In this document: positions 49,001-57,308 of the stretch, in pieces
Layout of the letters: each line of letters opens with the position of its first letter
Numbering within the stretch: position 1 is the stretch's first letter
Source: G965277745 sp965277745
Lineage (GTDB): Bacteria; Pseudomonadota; Gammaproteobacteria; Cardiobacteriales; Cardiobacteriaceae
Direction of reading: 5' to 3'
Assembly: GCA_965277745.1 (NCBI GenBank)
Contig: OZ255837.1
Location: forward strand, 930,001 to 994,000
DNA: 64,000 nucleotides
Notes under the pieces: generated by a model
The model's database searches: none
What the model was told of the DNA's origin: nothing
The model's input: only the letters and a program-made list of their open reading frames with translations
Made by a program: the position numbers and the translations under genes

Positions 49001-49729
49001 CGCGCCGGCGGCAGCGTTCGCGAATGCCTGATCCGCAATCGCGGTCAGGAAGATATCCGCCAAAGTCTGGATGCCCTGAGCAAGACCCTCGACGAAAGCC
49101 AGATTTTCGTTCTTTGCGGCGGCTTCAGCGGCGGTGACGAGCCGGACGGCGCTGGCAAGTTCATCGCCAATATACTGGCAAGCCCCGCGCTTGCCGAAGC
49201 GATCGCGCGCTTGCTCGCCAGGGACGGCTTGATTCTCGGTATCTGCAACGGCTTTCAGGCGCTGCTTAAGTCCGGCTTGCTGCCGCGCGGAAAGAGACGT
49301 CTCCCGCAGGCCGGCGACGCAACGCTCACGCAGAACGCGATCCGCCGCCACATCGCGCGGATCGTGACAACCACCATCGTCAACAACCGCAGCCCGTGGT
49401 TCAGCGATTTCGCGGTCGGCGAGTGCCACGATCTCGCCGTTTCTCACGGCGAAGGTCGTTTCTACGCCGATGAGCGCATGCTTGCAACACTCATCGCCAA
49501 TGGACAGATCGCCGCGCAATACGCCGATCCCGAAAGTGGTACGCCGTCGATGAAGGCTGCGCACAATCCCAACGGATCGGTCTGCGCCATCGAAGCGATC
49601 AGCAGCCCCTGCGGCAGGATTCTCGGTAAAATGGGCCACAGCGAACGTTACCAGAGCGGTATTTATCGCAATCATCCGAACTTCCGCGCCCAGGATATTT
49701 TCCGCGCTGGCGTCCGCGCTTTTAAATAA
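46025..49729 (+). CDS. purL: Phosphoribosylformylglycinamidine synthase (large single-chain)
   Basis: ATP- and glutamine-dependent fourth step of purine synthesis. About 1234 residues from ATG 46025 (a TTG lies at 46016). Signatures: DTYWSDHCRHTTF, LQFKNETHNHPTEIEPFGGA, GGKDSMSG, and the C-terminal class I glutaminase with VCLPVFPGSNSELDTGRAF, LILGICNGFQALLKSG (nucleophile Cys) and SHGEGRF. The length and the N-terminal LPGLGEIETVAVYDLFD resemble the shorter ~1240-residue clade common in Firmicutes and Bacteroidetes rather than the ~1300-residue proteobacterial PurL. The ORF is intact; purC, purM and purN follow. Confidence 0.95.
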   Translation: MFTRLLIRKRRAFRHSPVAVATLRAQLALPGLGEIETVAVYDLFDCPEKSLETAIPRVFADPVSDRVIETLPEAGRQLVIEPLPGQFDQRADSAEQCLRLIDPAFARTTVRTAVAWLIHGELDAAEYARLKTFLINPIETREKDLSVKTLPPPVLPEDVPRYRQFLAFDAQALAKWHEKEKLAMRLADLRLVQKHFQALDRAPSETEIRVLDTYWSDHCRHTTFSTPLDGLRFPDSPLGEAIAADYRDFLGKRRRVYGAAADARPLTLMELATIDAKYLRKTGKLEDVEFSAEVNACSVFVTVTENQEKREWLLQFKNETHNHPTEIEPFGGAATCIGGAIRDPLSGRAYVYQALRLSGSADPREAIAATLPGKLPQRVIAERAAAGASAYGNQIGLATGQVVELYHRGYKAKHLEVGAVLAATPADHLRRAQPQPGDIVLLLGGATGRDGCGGATGSSRAHDDRSLGTSAAEVQKGNPPEERKLQRLFRQKAFARMIKRCNDCGAGGISVAIGELADGIAIDLDAVPVKYQGLNGTELAISESQERMAIVVDAADEGEAQLLAGAENLTATRVGVISDDATLTMRWRGEVIVSLERALLDSDGAARRQEEVRVPAAPLAPSPHAREDWKSALKAQLQTLAMADRHGLGDRFDFSVGAGCVLLPYGGRYHETAAEGCVCLLPTETASETASVLTYGFNPDLSAQSPYHGGMLAVAEASARLIACGGDLRRAHFSLQEYFPSPGGDAERWGLPVAALLGAHHALSAIGRAAIGGKDSMSGSFKDLDVPPTLIAFAVTTVEKTQALSPEFKSGGEHLYWLRCPQDTLGRPDFAALLANNDAIVRWNRDGLLCSARGVRHGGVLQAIYEAARGNCVGVRIARLADAFSAEYGGFLLSSRQTLPPNARLVELGTTIADPVLDIAAESVPLAELLPLSASLEEIYPRDGPSSATTRRIAPSDAAPVARRATGFGKPRVCLPVFPGSNSELDTGRAFIRAGGSVRECLIRNRGQEDIRQSLDALSKTLDESQIFVLCGGFSGGDEPDGAGKFIANILASPALAEAIARLLARDGLILGICNGFQALLKSGLLPRGKRRLPQAGDATLTQNAIRRHIARIVTTTIVNNRSPWFSDFAVGECHDLAVSHGEGRFYADERMLATLIANGQIAAQYADPESGTPSMKAAHNPNGSVCAIEAISSPCGRILGKMGHSERYQSGIYRNHPNFRAQDIFRAGVRAFK

Positions 49730-49736
49730 GGAAAAA

Positions 49737-49805
49737 ATGAACATGAAATGGCGCGATTTCCCCGACAACGAACCTCCCCCGCAGGCGCACGGGCGGTCGC
49801 GATGA
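49737..49805 (+). CDS. Possible 22-codon leader ORF before the antiporter
   Basis: ATG 49737 has a strong ribosome site (AAGGAAAAA) seven bases after the purL stop. It encodes MNMKWRDFPDNEPPPQAHGR plus two residues and ends in a TGA that overlaps the antiporter ATG (ATGA at 49802-49805). The antiporter itself has a poor ribosome site, so coupled translation through this mini-ORF is plausible. It may equally be the remains of a longer gene. Confidence 0.4.
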   Translation: MNMKWRDFPDNEPPPQAHGRSR

Positions 49806-50761
49806 TCTGGCAAATCCTCGCCGTCGTTTTCGGTCTCGGTCTTCTCGTCTTGAGCGCCGATTGTTTCGTCGATGGCGCGGCGGCGCTCGCCCGTATCGCC
49901 GGCATGTCGCCCCTGTTGATCGGTATGCTGGTCATCGCCTTCGGGACGTCCGCCCCCGAATTGATGGTCTCGGCCACTTCTGCCATGCAGGGCAACGGCG
50001 GTATCGCACTCGGCAACGCCTACGGCTCCAATATCGCCAATATCGGCTTGATTCTCGGCGTCAGCGCCCTGTTGCGCCCGCTGCCGATGCAAAGACGGCT
50101 GGTTTTCGGTGAACTCAGTGTTTTGGTGGTCGTCACCCTGTGTTGCTTTTTCTGGCTGCACGACGCGGTTTTAAGCCGTGGCGATGGCATCGCCATGCTT
50201 GTGCTTTTCACCTGTCTTATCGCCCTCGCGCTTTTTTTCTCGCGACGCGACAAACGCCGGGGCAATCCCGAAGCAAGCGCGAATCTCCCTCGGGAAAGCT
50301 TGTCCAAAGCGGGAGGCCTGACGCTTCTCGGACTGATCTTCCTGATCGTTTCCGCCAACGGGATTGTCTGGGGGGCGGTCGGCATCGCCAGGGGATTCGG
50401 CGTCAGCGATCTGGTGGTCGGGCTTACCGTTATCGCGATCGGCACGTCCCTGCCGGAACTCGCCTCCACCCTCTCCGCGGTGCGTAAAAACCGCACCGAC
50501 ATGGCCTTTGGCAACGCCATCGGCTCGAATCTGTTCAACACCCTTCCGGTCGTGGGTATATCCGCCGTGATCGAGCCGTTTCAAGTCGATCGCATCGTCC
50601 TCGAACGCGATTTACCTGTGATGACGGCATTTACCGTTTTCCTTTTTCTCCTCGGCCTGCGCAGACTCGGCAGGAGTACGGAGCTCGGCCCGTTGCAGGG
50701 ATTGATCTTGAGCGGCGGTTTTTTCGCTTATACCGCTTACCTGATTATCACCCGCTTTTAG
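49802..50761 (+). CDS. Calcium/sodium antiporter (CaCA family, YrbG-like)
   Basis: 319 residues from ATG 49802. Ten-TM exchanger with two inverted alpha-repeats: VIAFGTSAPELMVSATSA with GNAYGSNIANIGLILGVSAL, and VIAIGTSLPELASTLSAV with GNAIGSNLFNTLPVVG. The acidic residues in GTSAPE and GTSLPE bind the cation. It moves Ca2+ out in exchange for Na+ or H+. Placed inside the purine run (purL before, purC 8 bp after), with no known link to purines. Confidence 0.92.
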   Translation: MIWQILAVVFGLGLLVLSADCFVDGAAALARIAGMSPLLIGMLVIAFGTSAPELMVSATSAMQGNGGIALGNAYGSNIANIGLILGVSALLRPLPMQRRLVFGELSVLVVVTLCCFFWLHDAVLSRGDGIAMLVLFTCLIALALFFSRRDKRRGNPEASANLPRESLSKAGGLTLLGLIFLIVSANGIVWGAVGIARGFGVSDLVVGLTVIAIGTSLPELASTLSAVRKNRTDMAFGNAIGSNLFNTLPVVGISAVIEPFQVDRIVLERDLPVMTAFTVFLFLLGLRRLGRSTELGPLQGLILSGGFFAYTAYLIITRF

Positions 50762-50768
50762 GAGCCCC

Positions 50769-51491
50769 ATGGAAAAGAAAGCACTGCTCTACCGCGGCAA
50801 GGCCAAAGCCGTCTACGCCACGGACAAACGCGAAGAAGTGATTATCCATTACGGCGACGAGGCCACCGCCGGCAACGGCGCCAAGCACGACGTCATCGCC
50901 GGCAAAGGAGTACTGAACAACAAAATCGCGACGATTATTTTCACTGCGCTGAAAAAAGCCGGGATCGCGACACACCACCTCGAAACCCTCGATGACCGCA
51001 CCCAGCGCTGCCGCAAAGTCCGCATCATCCCGCTCGAAATCATCGTTCGCAACCTTGTCGCCGGCTCGATGGCCAAGCGCCTGGGAATCGCCGAAGGCAG
51101 CGTGCCGGGAAAGGTGATCCATGAACTGTGTTACAAAAAAGACGAACTCGGCGATCCCCTGATCAACGACGACCACGCCGTCGCGCTGAAAGCCGCGAGT
51201 GACAAGGATCTGAAGACGATTTACCAACTCGCTGACAAGATCAACGAAGTTCTCGTCCCCTTGTTCGCCTCGGTCGGCATCCGCCTGGTGGACTTCAAGA
51301 TCGAATTCGGCAAAACCGCCGACGGGGAAATCATCCTCGCCGACGAAATCAGCCCGGACACTTGTCGGCTGTGGGCGGTCGAAAGCGGCGAAAAGCTCGA
51401 CAAGGATCGTTTCCGCGAGGATCTCGGCGGGCTGATCGCCGCCTACGCGGAAGTCCTCGCGCGTCTCGAAAGCGGAGCGCAGGCGCGATGA
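50769..51491 (+). CDS. purC: SAICAR synthetase
   Basis: Joins CAIR and aspartate using ATP. 240 residues, the usual short bacterial form. LLYRGKAKAVYATD is the nucleotide-binding start, IIPLEIIVRNLVAGSMAKRLG and LVDFKIEFGKTADGEIILADE with ISPDTCRLW complete the signature (the ISPDxCR loop binds ATP/Mg). Its stop overlaps the purM start (ATGA). Confidence 0.97.
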   Translation: MEKKALLYRGKAKAVYATDKREEVIIHYGDEATAGNGAKHDVIAGKGVLNNKIATIIFTALKKAGIATHHLETLDDRTQRCRKVRIIPLEIIVRNLVAGSMAKRLGIAEGSVPGKVIHELCYKKDELGDPLINDDHAVALKAASDKDLKTIYQLADKINEVLVPLFASVGIRLVDFKIEFGKTADGEIILADEISPDTCRLWAVESGEKLDKDRFREDLGGLIAAYAEVLARLESGAQAR

Positions 51492-52483
51492 CTCTCGACT
51501 ACAAATCCGCCGGTGTCGACAAGGAAGCGGGCTACCTTACCGTCCGCCGCATCAGGGAATACGCCGCGGCCACCCACAATCCGCGTGTGCTTGGCGGGAT
51601 CGGCGCCTTCGGCGCCTGCTACGACCTCTCCGGCTACCGCGAACCGGTGCTCGTCTCCGGCGCGGACGGCGTCGGCACCAAGCTCAAGATCGCCTTCGCG
51701 CTCGAGCGATACGACACGATCGGCGTCGACGCGGTGGCGATGTGCGTGAACGATATTCTCTGCCATGGCGCGAAGCCGCAGTTTTTTCTCGACTACCTCG
51801 CCTGCGGCGAACTCGCGCCGCAGGTGGCCGCTGAAATCGTCAAAGGAATCGCCGCGGGCTGCCGCCAATCGGGCGCCGCGCTGATCGGCGGCGAGACCGC
51901 GGAAATGCCCGGCTTCTACGCCCCGGGAGAATACGATATCGCCGGATTCGCCGTCGGCGTGGTGGAAAAATCCCGCCTCGTCGACGGCGGTGAAGTACGC
52001 GCGGGGGATGTGCTGATCGGTCTGCCGTCGAGCGGCTTTCACAGTAACGGCTATTCCCTACTGCGCAAGGCACTGCCCGATTTTTCGCGCCTTTATCGGG
52101 GCAGGACGATCGGTCAGTGGTTGCTTACCCCGACGAAAATTTATGTCGCGCCGGTGCTTGCCGTACTCGAACGCTATCCGGTGCACGGCATGGCGCACAT
52201 CACCGGCGGCGGACTGCCGGAGAATCTGCCCCGTGCTTTCGGCGCCGGACTTGCCGCCGTGGTGGAAACCGGCGCGTTGCCCGCGCTGCCCTTGCTCGAA
52301 TTGCTTGCCGGGCGGATCGAGGAAGATGAATGCTTCGCCACCTTCAATATGGGCGTCGGTTTTGTCTTGATCGTGCCGCCGCAAGCCGCGCAAGGGGTGA
52401 TGGAAACGCTACACGCACAGGGAGAAGCGGCTTTTGTCATGGGGCGGATGGAAACCGGCGAAGCGCCGCTGCGCCTCGAATAA
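51488..52483 (+). CDS. purM: Phosphoribosylformylglycinamidine cyclo-ligase
   Basis: Closes the imidazole ring to AIR, following PurL. 331 residues from ATG 51488, overlapping purC. VSGADGVGTKLKIAFALERYD, DAVAMCVNDILCHGAKPQFFLDYL and GETAEMPGFY are the family landmarks; HITGGGLPENLPRAF holds the C-terminal GGG loop. Followed 32 bp later by purN. Confidence 0.97.
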   Translation: MTLDYKSAGVDKEAGYLTVRRIREYAAATHNPRVLGGIGAFGACYDLSGYREPVLVSGADGVGTKLKIAFALERYDTIGVDAVAMCVNDILCHGAKPQFFLDYLACGELAPQVAAEIVKGIAAGCRQSGAALIGGETAEMPGFYAPGEYDIAGFAVGVVEKSRLVDGGEVRAGDVLIGLPSSGFHSNGYSLLRKALPDFSRLYRGRTIGQWLLTPTKIYVAPVLAVLERYPVHGMAHITGGGLPENLPRAFGAGLAAVVETGALPALPLLELLAGRIEEDECFATFNMGVGFVLIVPPQAAQGVMETLHAQGEAAFVMGRMETGEAPLRLE

Positions 52484-52515
52484 GCTCGCGCCGCCTTGCA
52501 CAGCGAAACACGCAA

Positions 52516-53085
52516 ATGACGAAACACCTCACGATATGTATTTCCGCTTCCGGCAGCAATTGCCGCGCGGTGATCGACGCGGTCGCGCAGGGCCGGATCG
52601 CCGCACGGATCGATCGCGTTATCGCCGACCGCGATTGCGGCGGCAAAACGCACGCTTTTGCCGCCGGTATTCCCTTTACCATGATCGATCGCAAGCTGGC
52701 GAAGGCCGAATTCGCGCGTGAACTCCTAGCCAGCGTCCCCCGGGAAACCGACTTGATCGTTCTCGCCGGCTTTTTGAGCATCGTTCCCGCCGCGCTCCTT
52801 GACGCCTTTCCCGGCAGAATCATCAATATTCATCCGTCTTTGCTGCCAAAATTCGGCGGCGCAGGCATGTATGGCAGGCATGTGCATCGCGCGGTGCTCG
52901 CCGCCGGGGAAAAAGAAAGCGGTTGTACAGTGCACTATGTCACCGAAGTCATCGACGGCGGCACCATTATCGCCCGGCGCAAAGTGCCCGTGTTCCCCGA
53001 AGATACGGCGGAAACCCTGCAAAAACGCGTCCTCGCGGAAGAACACGAACTGCTCGTGGAAAGCATCGTCGCGTTGCTCTCCTGA
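52516..53085 (+). CDS. purN: Phosphoribosylglycinamide formyltransferase
   Basis: Adds the formyl group to GAR. 189 residues from ATG 52516. ICISASGSNCRAVIDAV (GSN phosphate loop, with Cys where Phe/Leu is common), IINIHPSLLPKFGGAGMYG (catalytic Asn/His) and VHYVTEVIDGGTIIARRKV (catalytic Asp) are all present. Last gene of the purL-antiporter-purC-purM-purN run. The formate it needs can come from PurU at the left of the window only via PurT, which is not seen here. Confidence 0.96.
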   Translation: MTKHLTICISASGSNCRAVIDAVAQGRIAARIDRVIADRDCGGKTHAFAAGIPFTMIDRKLAKAEFARELLASVPRETDLIVLAGFLSIVPAALLDAFPGRIINIHPSLLPKFGGAGMYGRHVHRAVLAAGEKESGCTVHYVTEVIDGGTIIARRKVPVFPEDTAETLQKRVLAEEHELLVESIVALLS

Positions 53086-53492
53086 AGCCGGCCATTCCCC
53101 AAAACGATGAAACGACAGCGGGGAAGGCGCCCGGTCTCCGGCGTATCGGGTGACAGGACCGCGCCAACCGTCGGCGGGAAGGTGTTTTCGAGCGGATGGC
53201 GTCGTGTTGTCATAATTTTCATTGCAAGTCGCGCATGTCCGATCGGGACTTTTCAGGTATCGTAACCCGGCGAAGACAAAATGATTTCCCGCTCTCTGGA
53301 AGCTTTGGAAAGTGCATGGAATGAGGCGCATTCCCCATCGCTTCTTCTTGACGAGATCATTGATCGCGACTGACCGTGTTTTTCAACTGACTTGCAAAGA
53401 ACGCCATCGAATTTTCGAACGTTTTTTTAAGAAACGTGACAGGGACGCGAATTCAATTTCCGGATAATGTATCGGGAATGAAAATAATGTAT
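53086..53492. other. Gap between purN and the IS island
   Basis: No supported gene. A 30-codon ORF at 53281-53373 (MISRSLEALESAWNEAHSPS, ending DEIIDRD) has tidy composition but no strong ribosome site and may be a relic. GC falls toward the island from ~53360. Confidence 0.35.
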
Positions 53493-53919
53493 GGGGCTGT
53501 CCCAGATAATGCTGATGGGTGTTATAAATGGGTATGGGGAAGAGCCGATGAAGTAAGTGTAAGCAAGAGAAGCTGGTAGAGCATTTTGTGGCTGGGACGA
53601 CGGCTCGTGTTGCTGGCGCATTGGCGGGTGTAAATCGGAAGACAGCAGCCTACTATTATCACCGTCTGCGCGAGGTGATTACATATGAGCTTGCCAGCAA
53701 AGAGGAGGAAGTGTTTGGTGGTGAGATAGAAGTCGACGAGAGCTATTTTGGCGGGCGGCGCAAAGGTAAACGAGGCCGTGGTGCGGCAGGCAAGGTACCC
53801 GTATTTGGCCTGCTAAAGCGCGGCGGACAGGTCTATACAAAGATTATTCCTGATGCTTCATCAGACACGTTACCGCCTCTTATTGTACGTAAAGTTGTGC
53901 CTGATAGTATTGTCAGAGC
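53493..53919 (+). mobile_element. IS1595-type element, truncated by an IS3-type insertion
   Basis: A left end like GGGGCTGTCCCAGATAAT precedes a transposase frame: KQEKLVEHFVAGTTARVAG, YYYHRLREVITYEL, then the ISXO2/IS1595 catalytic start GEIEVDESYFGGRRKGKRGR and KVPVFGLLKRGGQVY. The frame is broken near the start (ATG AAG TAA around 53548), and its 3' half is replaced at 53920 by the left end of an IS3-family element after KVVPDSIV. Not mobile on its own. Confidence 0.8.
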
Positions 53920-53960
53920 TGGTCCCCAAAATTAGGACAGGGTTTTAAGGTGGAGCCGTT

Positions 53961-54287
53961 ATGATTTTGAACGGATTTTACATGTCAAAACGTCGAAACT
54001 TTTCAACCGAATTTAAAGCAAAAGTCGCTATGGAGGCGCTCAGTGAAGAGCTGACACTTTCAGAGCTTGCCAGCAAATATACCATCCACCCGAACCAGAT
54101 CAGCCAGTGGAAACGTCAAGCCAAAGAAAACATGGTTGAGATTTTCTCTGGCAAAAAGAAGAAAGAAAAATCGGATCAGTCAGCGGAAATCCGCGACCTT
54201 CACGCCAAGGTCGGTCAGTGGACCATGGAGAACGATTTTTTGTCACGAGCCTTCAGCCACTCTCTCGGGCGCGGCGGAAGGAAATGA
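53961..54287 (+). CDS. IS3-family OrfA
   Basis: 108 residues from ATG 53961; MSKRRNFSTEFKAKVAMEAL at residue 8 may be the real start. Helix-turn-helix (LTLSELASKYTIHPNQISQW) then a leucine-zipper-like coiled coil (SAEIRDLHAKVGQWTMENDF). The stop overlaps orfB (ATGA), where a -1 frameshift normally makes the transposase. Confidence 0.88.
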   Translation: MILNGFYMSKRRNFSTEFKAKVAMEALSEELTLSELASKYTIHPNQISQWKRQAKENMVEIFSGKKKKEKSDQSAEIRDLHAKVGQWTMENDFLSRAFSHSLGRGGRK

Positions 54288-54757
54288 TCAGCCCAAGTGG
54301 ACCTCTGAGCATTACCCGTCAAGGCGAATTGTTCAGCATCAGCCCCTCAAGCTGGTATGACGACACCAAAGGCGAAAGCCCGCTGAACCTGAAGCTCATG
54401 CGTCTGATTGACGAACAGTTTTTGGAAACGCCGAGTTATGGCAGTCGTCAAATGGCGCGGCATTTACGTCTTCAGGGCTATTGTGTCAGCCGCAAGCGCG
54501 TGCGTCGCCTTATGGGTCTCATGGGTTTGCCGGCAATTTATCAGAAGCCAAAAACCACGGTACGTCATCCAGAGCACAAGATTTATCCCTATTTGCTCAG
54601 AGACAAGACGATAGATCGTCCCAATAACGCAAAGATCGGAAAATGGTTGGATCACTACAACTGGAGACGCCCACATTCCAGCCTTGACGGGCTACCGCCA
54701 GAACGGATTTACTTCTCATCTCAGGGTCATGACCCTGAGATGAGAACTGCGGCATAA
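54284..54757 (+). pseudogene. IS3-family OrfB, DDE core deleted
   Basis: 157 codons. The N-terminal part (GSRQMARHLRLQGYCVSRKR with VRRLMGLMGLPAIYQKPKTT) joins directly to the C-terminal end (KIGKWLDHYNWRRPHSSLDG, LPPERIYFSS). About 110 residues holding the first two catalytic Asp are missing, so it cannot transpose by itself. Confidence 0.85.
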
Positions 54758-54814
54758 CTGCAACAAAGGTTCCACCTTAACTAAGCCGCAATCCTCTCCA
54801 ACAAATGGGGTCCA

Positions 54815-55630
54815 CTTCTAACTGCCGATGCTGGCGATTTTTTGAACCGTGCCAGCGAAATTGGTTTTGTTGACGCTGAGGGCGACGCCCCTTCAAATAA
54901 GCTGCTTTTCAACGGCAATCTCTTCAAGCGCGACAGCGTGGTTAAGTCGAAAACCGTGCTCAGTTCGCTGAACAGCGCCGAGCAAACGAAATTGACCGAA
55001 GTCACCGAGATGCTCAACAAGTCCGGATGCCTGCCGGCCACAACGATTGAAACACGTCTGGGAGCATCCCTATTTGAAAAACTGAAAGCGGCTGGCGTAT
55101 TGGAAGTGAATACGGTCTCGAACGAAAAAGGCGAACATGGCTTTGTCACCTTACCCGGCGCGTTCCACAAATTTGTGAACCCACTCGTCGACGACAGTTT
55201 TGACATGGCGAAGGCTCTCGTCTCGGCGCTCGCATATGGCATGAACCTTCGTCCGTCTTCGCAAGGACGGATCCAAAGTTTCGACCGGATCTTGGGTGCT
55301 CTTATCGGAGGGATAAGCATTGGTCCGGCAACTGCGATTGGCGCTGATTACCGAGTGCTTGAGCAAAACCGCGTGGTCAAATTGATCCCGGCACACAGCG
55401 GAATGCACCGCATGAAGTTGCTAAAGATCGAAATTGGCCAACTGGCGCTCGAAGTGTTGCGATGCGGTGATGCCAACGCAGAGACAATAAAGGGTCTATC
55501 GAGTGCACCAATGTCGGGATACCTTGCGCCGGAGAAGGCACGGGCGTCCTTGCGCAAGCGTCAGTCCAAACCCAGCAAGAGGCAAACGCATGACATCCTT
55601 AGCGCCCTTCGCGGCAGAAGGGGACTGTGA
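54815..55630 (+). pseudogene. Accessory gene, 5'-truncated by the IS3 element
   Basis: An open frame runs without a start codon from the IS boundary (LLTADAGDFLNRASEIGFVD) to TGA 55630, so the N-terminus was removed; the first internal ATG-like start is at 54842. The remaining ~271 residues look like a cytosolic regulator: a possible winged-helix stretch (KLTEVTEMLNKSGCLPATTI, then LFEKLKAAGVLEVNTV), and a basic tail (KARASLRKRQSKPSKRQTHD). I do not recognise the family. Its stop overlaps the start of the next gene (TGATG), showing a two-gene unit with the nuclease-like protein. GC is lower than in core genes. Confidence 0.65.
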
Positions 55631-56796
55631 TGAATGCAAAGAACGGTCAAAAGGGCCATGAGCTGGAGGAACTGCTCCGGGCATATTTCATCCGTGCAGG
55701 TATCTATGCGGTGCGTGGCGTGCCTCTACGTCTTGATGGCGATGATCTGACAGATGTTGACATCTGGCTTTACGAACGACCGACCGGTTCATCCCGGAGA
55801 CGGCAGATCGTAGACGCCAAATCAAAAACAAAGCCCAAAGCCGTTGAACGCCTTTTCTGGACGAAGGGGCTCTATGAGTTGCTGGAAGTCGATGGTGCCT
55901 ACATTGCAACAACGGACACTCGGCCTTTGCTAAATGAAATGTCCCGACGACTGGGTCTTTCGGTCTTAGATGGTGCGGACATCAAAAAAATGGCTGATAG
56001 CAACAAAGTCTTATTCCCCAACAGAATCTCCGAAGAGGAGATTCTGATCAAAATTAGGGACTTCGACAATTCCAGGCGCGCCAAGGACACTAAGGATGCT
56101 TATCGCGATCTAAAGGCTGCCCTCATTGACGGCTTCGGCGGCGGCACAGTGAATAGGGCACTAGAACATGTTGCAGAGTTCTCAGATGTTCTTGTATCGT
56201 GTCATCCCAAGTCAAATGGCGCTGAGGTAAATCTGCGGCTGCTTTATGTTGCCGCCTCAATTTCCGCCATTGCGCTCGATTTCTCCTTTGCCAAAGTATC
56301 TTTTAAATCTGCCGATGAACGCAGGAAGACGATACTCAATGTCATTCGGTATGGGGAAGAAGACGAGAAACGAGGTCTAGAGAAAGTCAGGATTGCGACT
56401 GCCCTTATCGAACGTTATGCGGCAAATGGCAGCGCGGTCGCCCAATCTGTGAAGCGGGCGATAAAATCGAATTTCTCAAAAATCCCAGCGGAAATTATTG
56501 CAGACCACATTTCGAAGAACCTGAAATTAGATGGATTGTTTCGGCTTGCTTGTTCGCTGGAATTGCGCGCCTTCAGTAAAGACCTTTTGGGGTTCGACGA
56601 CCTCCCTTTCGAAGAAAAGTCATTTCTCGGGGTTTTGCTCGATTTCTCCGGAACTAATAGGTCCAGCGTTGCTGAAGGCTGGGTGTCGTCCGTGGCTGCA
56701 AAACGGGTTGGTGAAGCGATCTAGGATGCAGTGGTTGAAGACATTGGTCCTTTGTTTGATAAACCCAAACCGGAGGACGATGCTTCCAAGCAATGA
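55630..56796 (+). pseudogene. PD-(D/E)xK nuclease-like protein with late in-frame amber codon
   Basis: From ATG 55630 the frame reads GHELEELLRAYFIRAGIYAV, then DGDDLTDVDIWLYERP and RRRQIVDAKSKTKPKAVERL. The D-(x)n-DAK pattern with a preceding helix Glu matches restriction-endonuclease-like cores (Mrr/Holliday-resolvase type). The C-terminal ~230 residues are helical and unrecognised. TAG at 56722-56724 ends the ORF, but the same frame continues 23 codons (DAVVEDIGPLFDKPKPEDDA and onward) to TGA 56796 with a natural-looking acidic tail, so the TAG may replace TGG or CAG. Losing these residues need not abolish function. With the truncated partner it resembles a two-gene defence module. Confidence 0.65.
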
Positions 56797-56859
56797 CCGC
56801 CCAGAATTGCGCGTCCAAGGCGGAGTTTGGGCTGGCGGGCATGTCGATGCCCAAAATAC

Positions 56860-57266
56860 TGTTCTCACTGAATCTTGTTCCATTTTGGCGTTAGTGTTTC
56901 TGCTCAATTTAGGGAAGCACTTATGAAGCGCAGCAGATTTAGTGATGAACAAATTATCGGGATTTTAAAGGAGAACGAGGCTGGAGTTGGAGTTCCAGTC
57001 AAGGATCTTTGTCGTAAACATGGCATGTCCGATGCGACGTATTTGGAGGTCAACGAGGCGCGTCGACTTCGTGATCTTGAAGATGAAAACCGTCGTCTCA
57101 AAAAGCGGGTCGCGGAGCTTTTGTTGGACAAGATGGCTCTGGAGGACGTGCTAAAAAATCTGAGCCCTGAAGACAAGCGCAAGGCTGTAAAGCTCCTGAA
57201 GGAATTTGGATCGAGCGAACGGCGCTGTCATGCATCATCCACTCACTTCTCGCCGCAGCGACAATG
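56860..57266 (+). mobile_element. IS3-family (IS407-like) remnant
   Basis: ATG 56923 starts MKRSRFSDEQIIGILKENEA with GVPVKDLCRKHGMSDATY, the OrfA helix-turn-helix of the IS407 group. About nine codons (normally YKWKAKYGG-like) are deleted before LEVNEARRLRDLEDENRRLK. An orfB beginning (SPEDKRKAVKLLKEFGSSER) is cut off and runs into the xylulokinase leader. Right boundary of the island. Confidence 0.8.
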
Positions 57267-57308
57267 AAAAGAGGAACAATCCTTTTGATATTCAGTATGG
57301 AGTTCATG

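Larger units (their letters stand above)
53920..54814 (+). mobile_element. IS3-family element with internal deletion
   Basis: Left end TGGTCCCCAAAATTAGGACA and right end (read inward) TGGACCCCATTTGTTGGAGA form imperfect terminal inverted repeats; both then contain TTAAGGTGGA. Length ~895 bp is short for this family (usually 1.2-1.5 kb) because orfB lacks its DDE core. It interrupts the IS1595 element on the left and abuts a 5'-truncated gene on the right. I see no target duplication. Confidence 0.82.

Noticed and set aside
48311..50161. 616-codon minus-strand ORF across purL and the antiporter
   Set aside because: Antisense to two well-supported genes; composition is that of a shadow frame.
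10905..56724. TAG reassigned to an amino acid (in-frame TAG in the hydrolase, cdiB and nuclease genes)
   Set aside because: argF and the Ca/Na antiporter end in TAG at their normal C-termini, so TAG is a working stop codon; the three cases are better read as nonsense mutations.
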